A program made the position numbers and the translations under genes. From Chitinimonas koreensis (GTDB taxonomy: Bacteria; Pseudomonadota; Gammaproteobacteria; Burkholderiales; Chitinimonadaceae), in contig NZ_CP060704.1 in assembly GCF_014353015.1 (NCBI RefSeq), forward strand, positions 2,815,001 through 2,879,000: a DNA stretch of 64,000 bases, in the 5' to 3' direction. Below, piece by piece: positions 63,307 through 64,000 of the stretch (position 1 is the stretch's first letter; each line of letters starts with the position of its first letter). The notes beneath the pieces were generated by a model. It ran no database searches. It was not told the origin of the DNA and was given only the letters and a program-made list of their open reading frames with translations.

Positions 63307-64000
63307 TCAATAGATGTTGAAGATGAAGTACTTGCGCTGGACTTCCTGGTAGGTGCCGTTGTCCAGGATGACCGCCAGCGCCTTGTTCAGGCGCTCGCGC
63401 AGGTCGGCGTCGCCCTTGCGGACGGCGATGCCCTGGCCTTCGCCGAAATACTTGCTGTCGACCACCGCCGAACCGATCAGCTCGAAACCCTTGCCCTTGG
63501 GCGTCTGCAGGAAGCCGTAGTAGCCGGCCACCGAGTCGTCCATCGCTACGTCGACGCGGCCCCGGCCAATGCGTCGTAGAGCTCGTCGGTGCTCTTGAAG
63601 CGCACGATCGGCGAAGTGGCGGCGTACTTGGCGCTCACGTAGCTGTCGTAGGTGGTATCGGCCTGCACGCCGATCTTGAGGCCGGCCAGCCGCTTGGGCG
63701 TGAGGAAGGCGTAGGGGATGCGGTGGGCGCGGGCGAAGAAGAAGGCCGGCGTCTGGGCGTAGCGGGCGGTGAAGTCGACCTCGCGCAGGCGCTCGGCGGT
63801 GATCGACATCGAGGCCAGGATGGCGTCGGCCTTGTTGGCCTTGAGCGCCGGGATCAGGTCGTCCCAGTCGAAGCGGACCAGCTTGCACTGCGCCTTCATC
63901 TCGCGGCACAGCGCATTGGCGATGTCGACGTTGAAGCCCTTGAGGTTGCCCTTGGCGTCGAGCTCCTCGAACGGCGGGAACTTGCCCTCCATGGCGATGC
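63307..64000 (-). CDS. Amino-acid ABC transporter substrate-binding protein (partial, frame break near 63560)
   Basis: The C-terminal about 230 residues of a family 3 solute-binding protein; the 5' end lies beyond the window. Visible motifs are EGKFPPFEELDAKGNLKGFNVDIANALCREM, the typical DWDDLIPALKANKADAILASMSITAERLREVDFT and KIGVQADTTYDSYV. After the break come DVAMDDSVAGYYG, GEGQGIAVRKGDADLRERLNKALAVILDNGTYQEVQRKYF. The pattern fits the lysine/arginine/ornithine/histidine or polar amino-acid binding type. One missing base between ELYDALAG and RVDVAMDD splits the frame. The gene ends at the shared terminator. Confidence 0.85.
   Translation of the reverse strand, partial: HRHGGQVPAVRGARRQGQPQGLQRRHRQCAVPRDEGAVQAGPLRLGRPDPGAQGQQGRRHPGLDVDHRRAPARGRLHRPLRPDAGLLLRPRPPHPLRLPHAQAAGRPQDRRAGRYHLRQLRERQVRRHFADRALQEHRRALRRIGRGRVDVAMDDSVAGYYGFLQTPKGKGFELIGSAVVDSKYFGEGQGIAVRKGDADLRERLNKALAVILDNGTYQEVQRKYFIFNIY

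Overview
The window is very GC-rich DNA from a Gram-negative bacterium. A modE–modABC locus, AMP nucleosidase, lipoprotein and periplasmic binding-protein genes, LysR regulation and REP-like palindromes all fit a beta- or gammaproteobacterium. A betaproteobacterium of the Chromobacterium/Chitinimonas kind is my best guess, but no rRNA or tRNA is present to settle it.

Layout. 1–4.7 kb: small housekeeping and hypothetical genes, then a lower-GC patch (about 1.9–4.65 kb) with a hypothetical gene, a split MNT–HEPN protein and a nucleoside-deoxyribosyltransferase-like protein. This looks like a small acquired defence or toxin island. 4.6–8.2 kb: a very large c-di-GMP signalling protein. 8.7–9.3 kb: a lipoprotein. 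9.7–51.9 kb: one minus-strand biosynthetic operon. 52.3–57.0 kb: a monooxygenase-fold protein, an amidotransferase, a LysR regulator, a binding protein and AMP nucleosidase. 57.5–61.0 kb: modCBA divergent from modE around a perfect ModE-type operator. 61.8–63.2 kb: a secreted GDSL lipase. 63.3–64 kb: a partial amino-acid binding protein.

The main object is the 42-kb operon. Read 5'→3' from about 52.0 kb down to 9.7 kb it encodes: KS-AT; ACP-aminotransferase-C-A-PCP; C-A-PCP-C-A-PCP-KS-AT-KR-ACP; docking-C-A-PCP-E-C-PCP-TE; a PfaA-like KS-AT-4×ACP-KR; a PfaC-like KS-CLF-AT-DH-DH; a PfaD-like enoyl reductase fused to an ACP; a type II thioesterase; and a pyruvyltransferase-family protein. Several genes are joined by ATGA stop/start overlaps. 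My reading is that a PUFA-synthase-type system makes a polyunsaturated or partly reduced acyl starter. KS-AT and the aminotransferase (as in iturin/mycosubtilin synthases) turn it into a beta-amino acyl chain. Four A domains then add residues (one Gly-like, Gln, Ser, and a hydrophobic residue epimerised to D), with a KR-reduced malonate unit after Ser. The terminal C-PCP-TE module has no A domain. A lux-box-like palindrome lies about 130 bp upstream of the first gene, so quorum-sensing control is plausible. No phosphopantetheinyl transferase, exporter or acyl-AMP ligase is in the window.

Caution: about 25 reading-frame breaks interrupt otherwise well-conserved domains. Nearly every one I could classify is a one-base loss. 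That pattern points to sequence-consensus errors in GC-rich DNA rather than decay, so gene spans below are given across the breaks.
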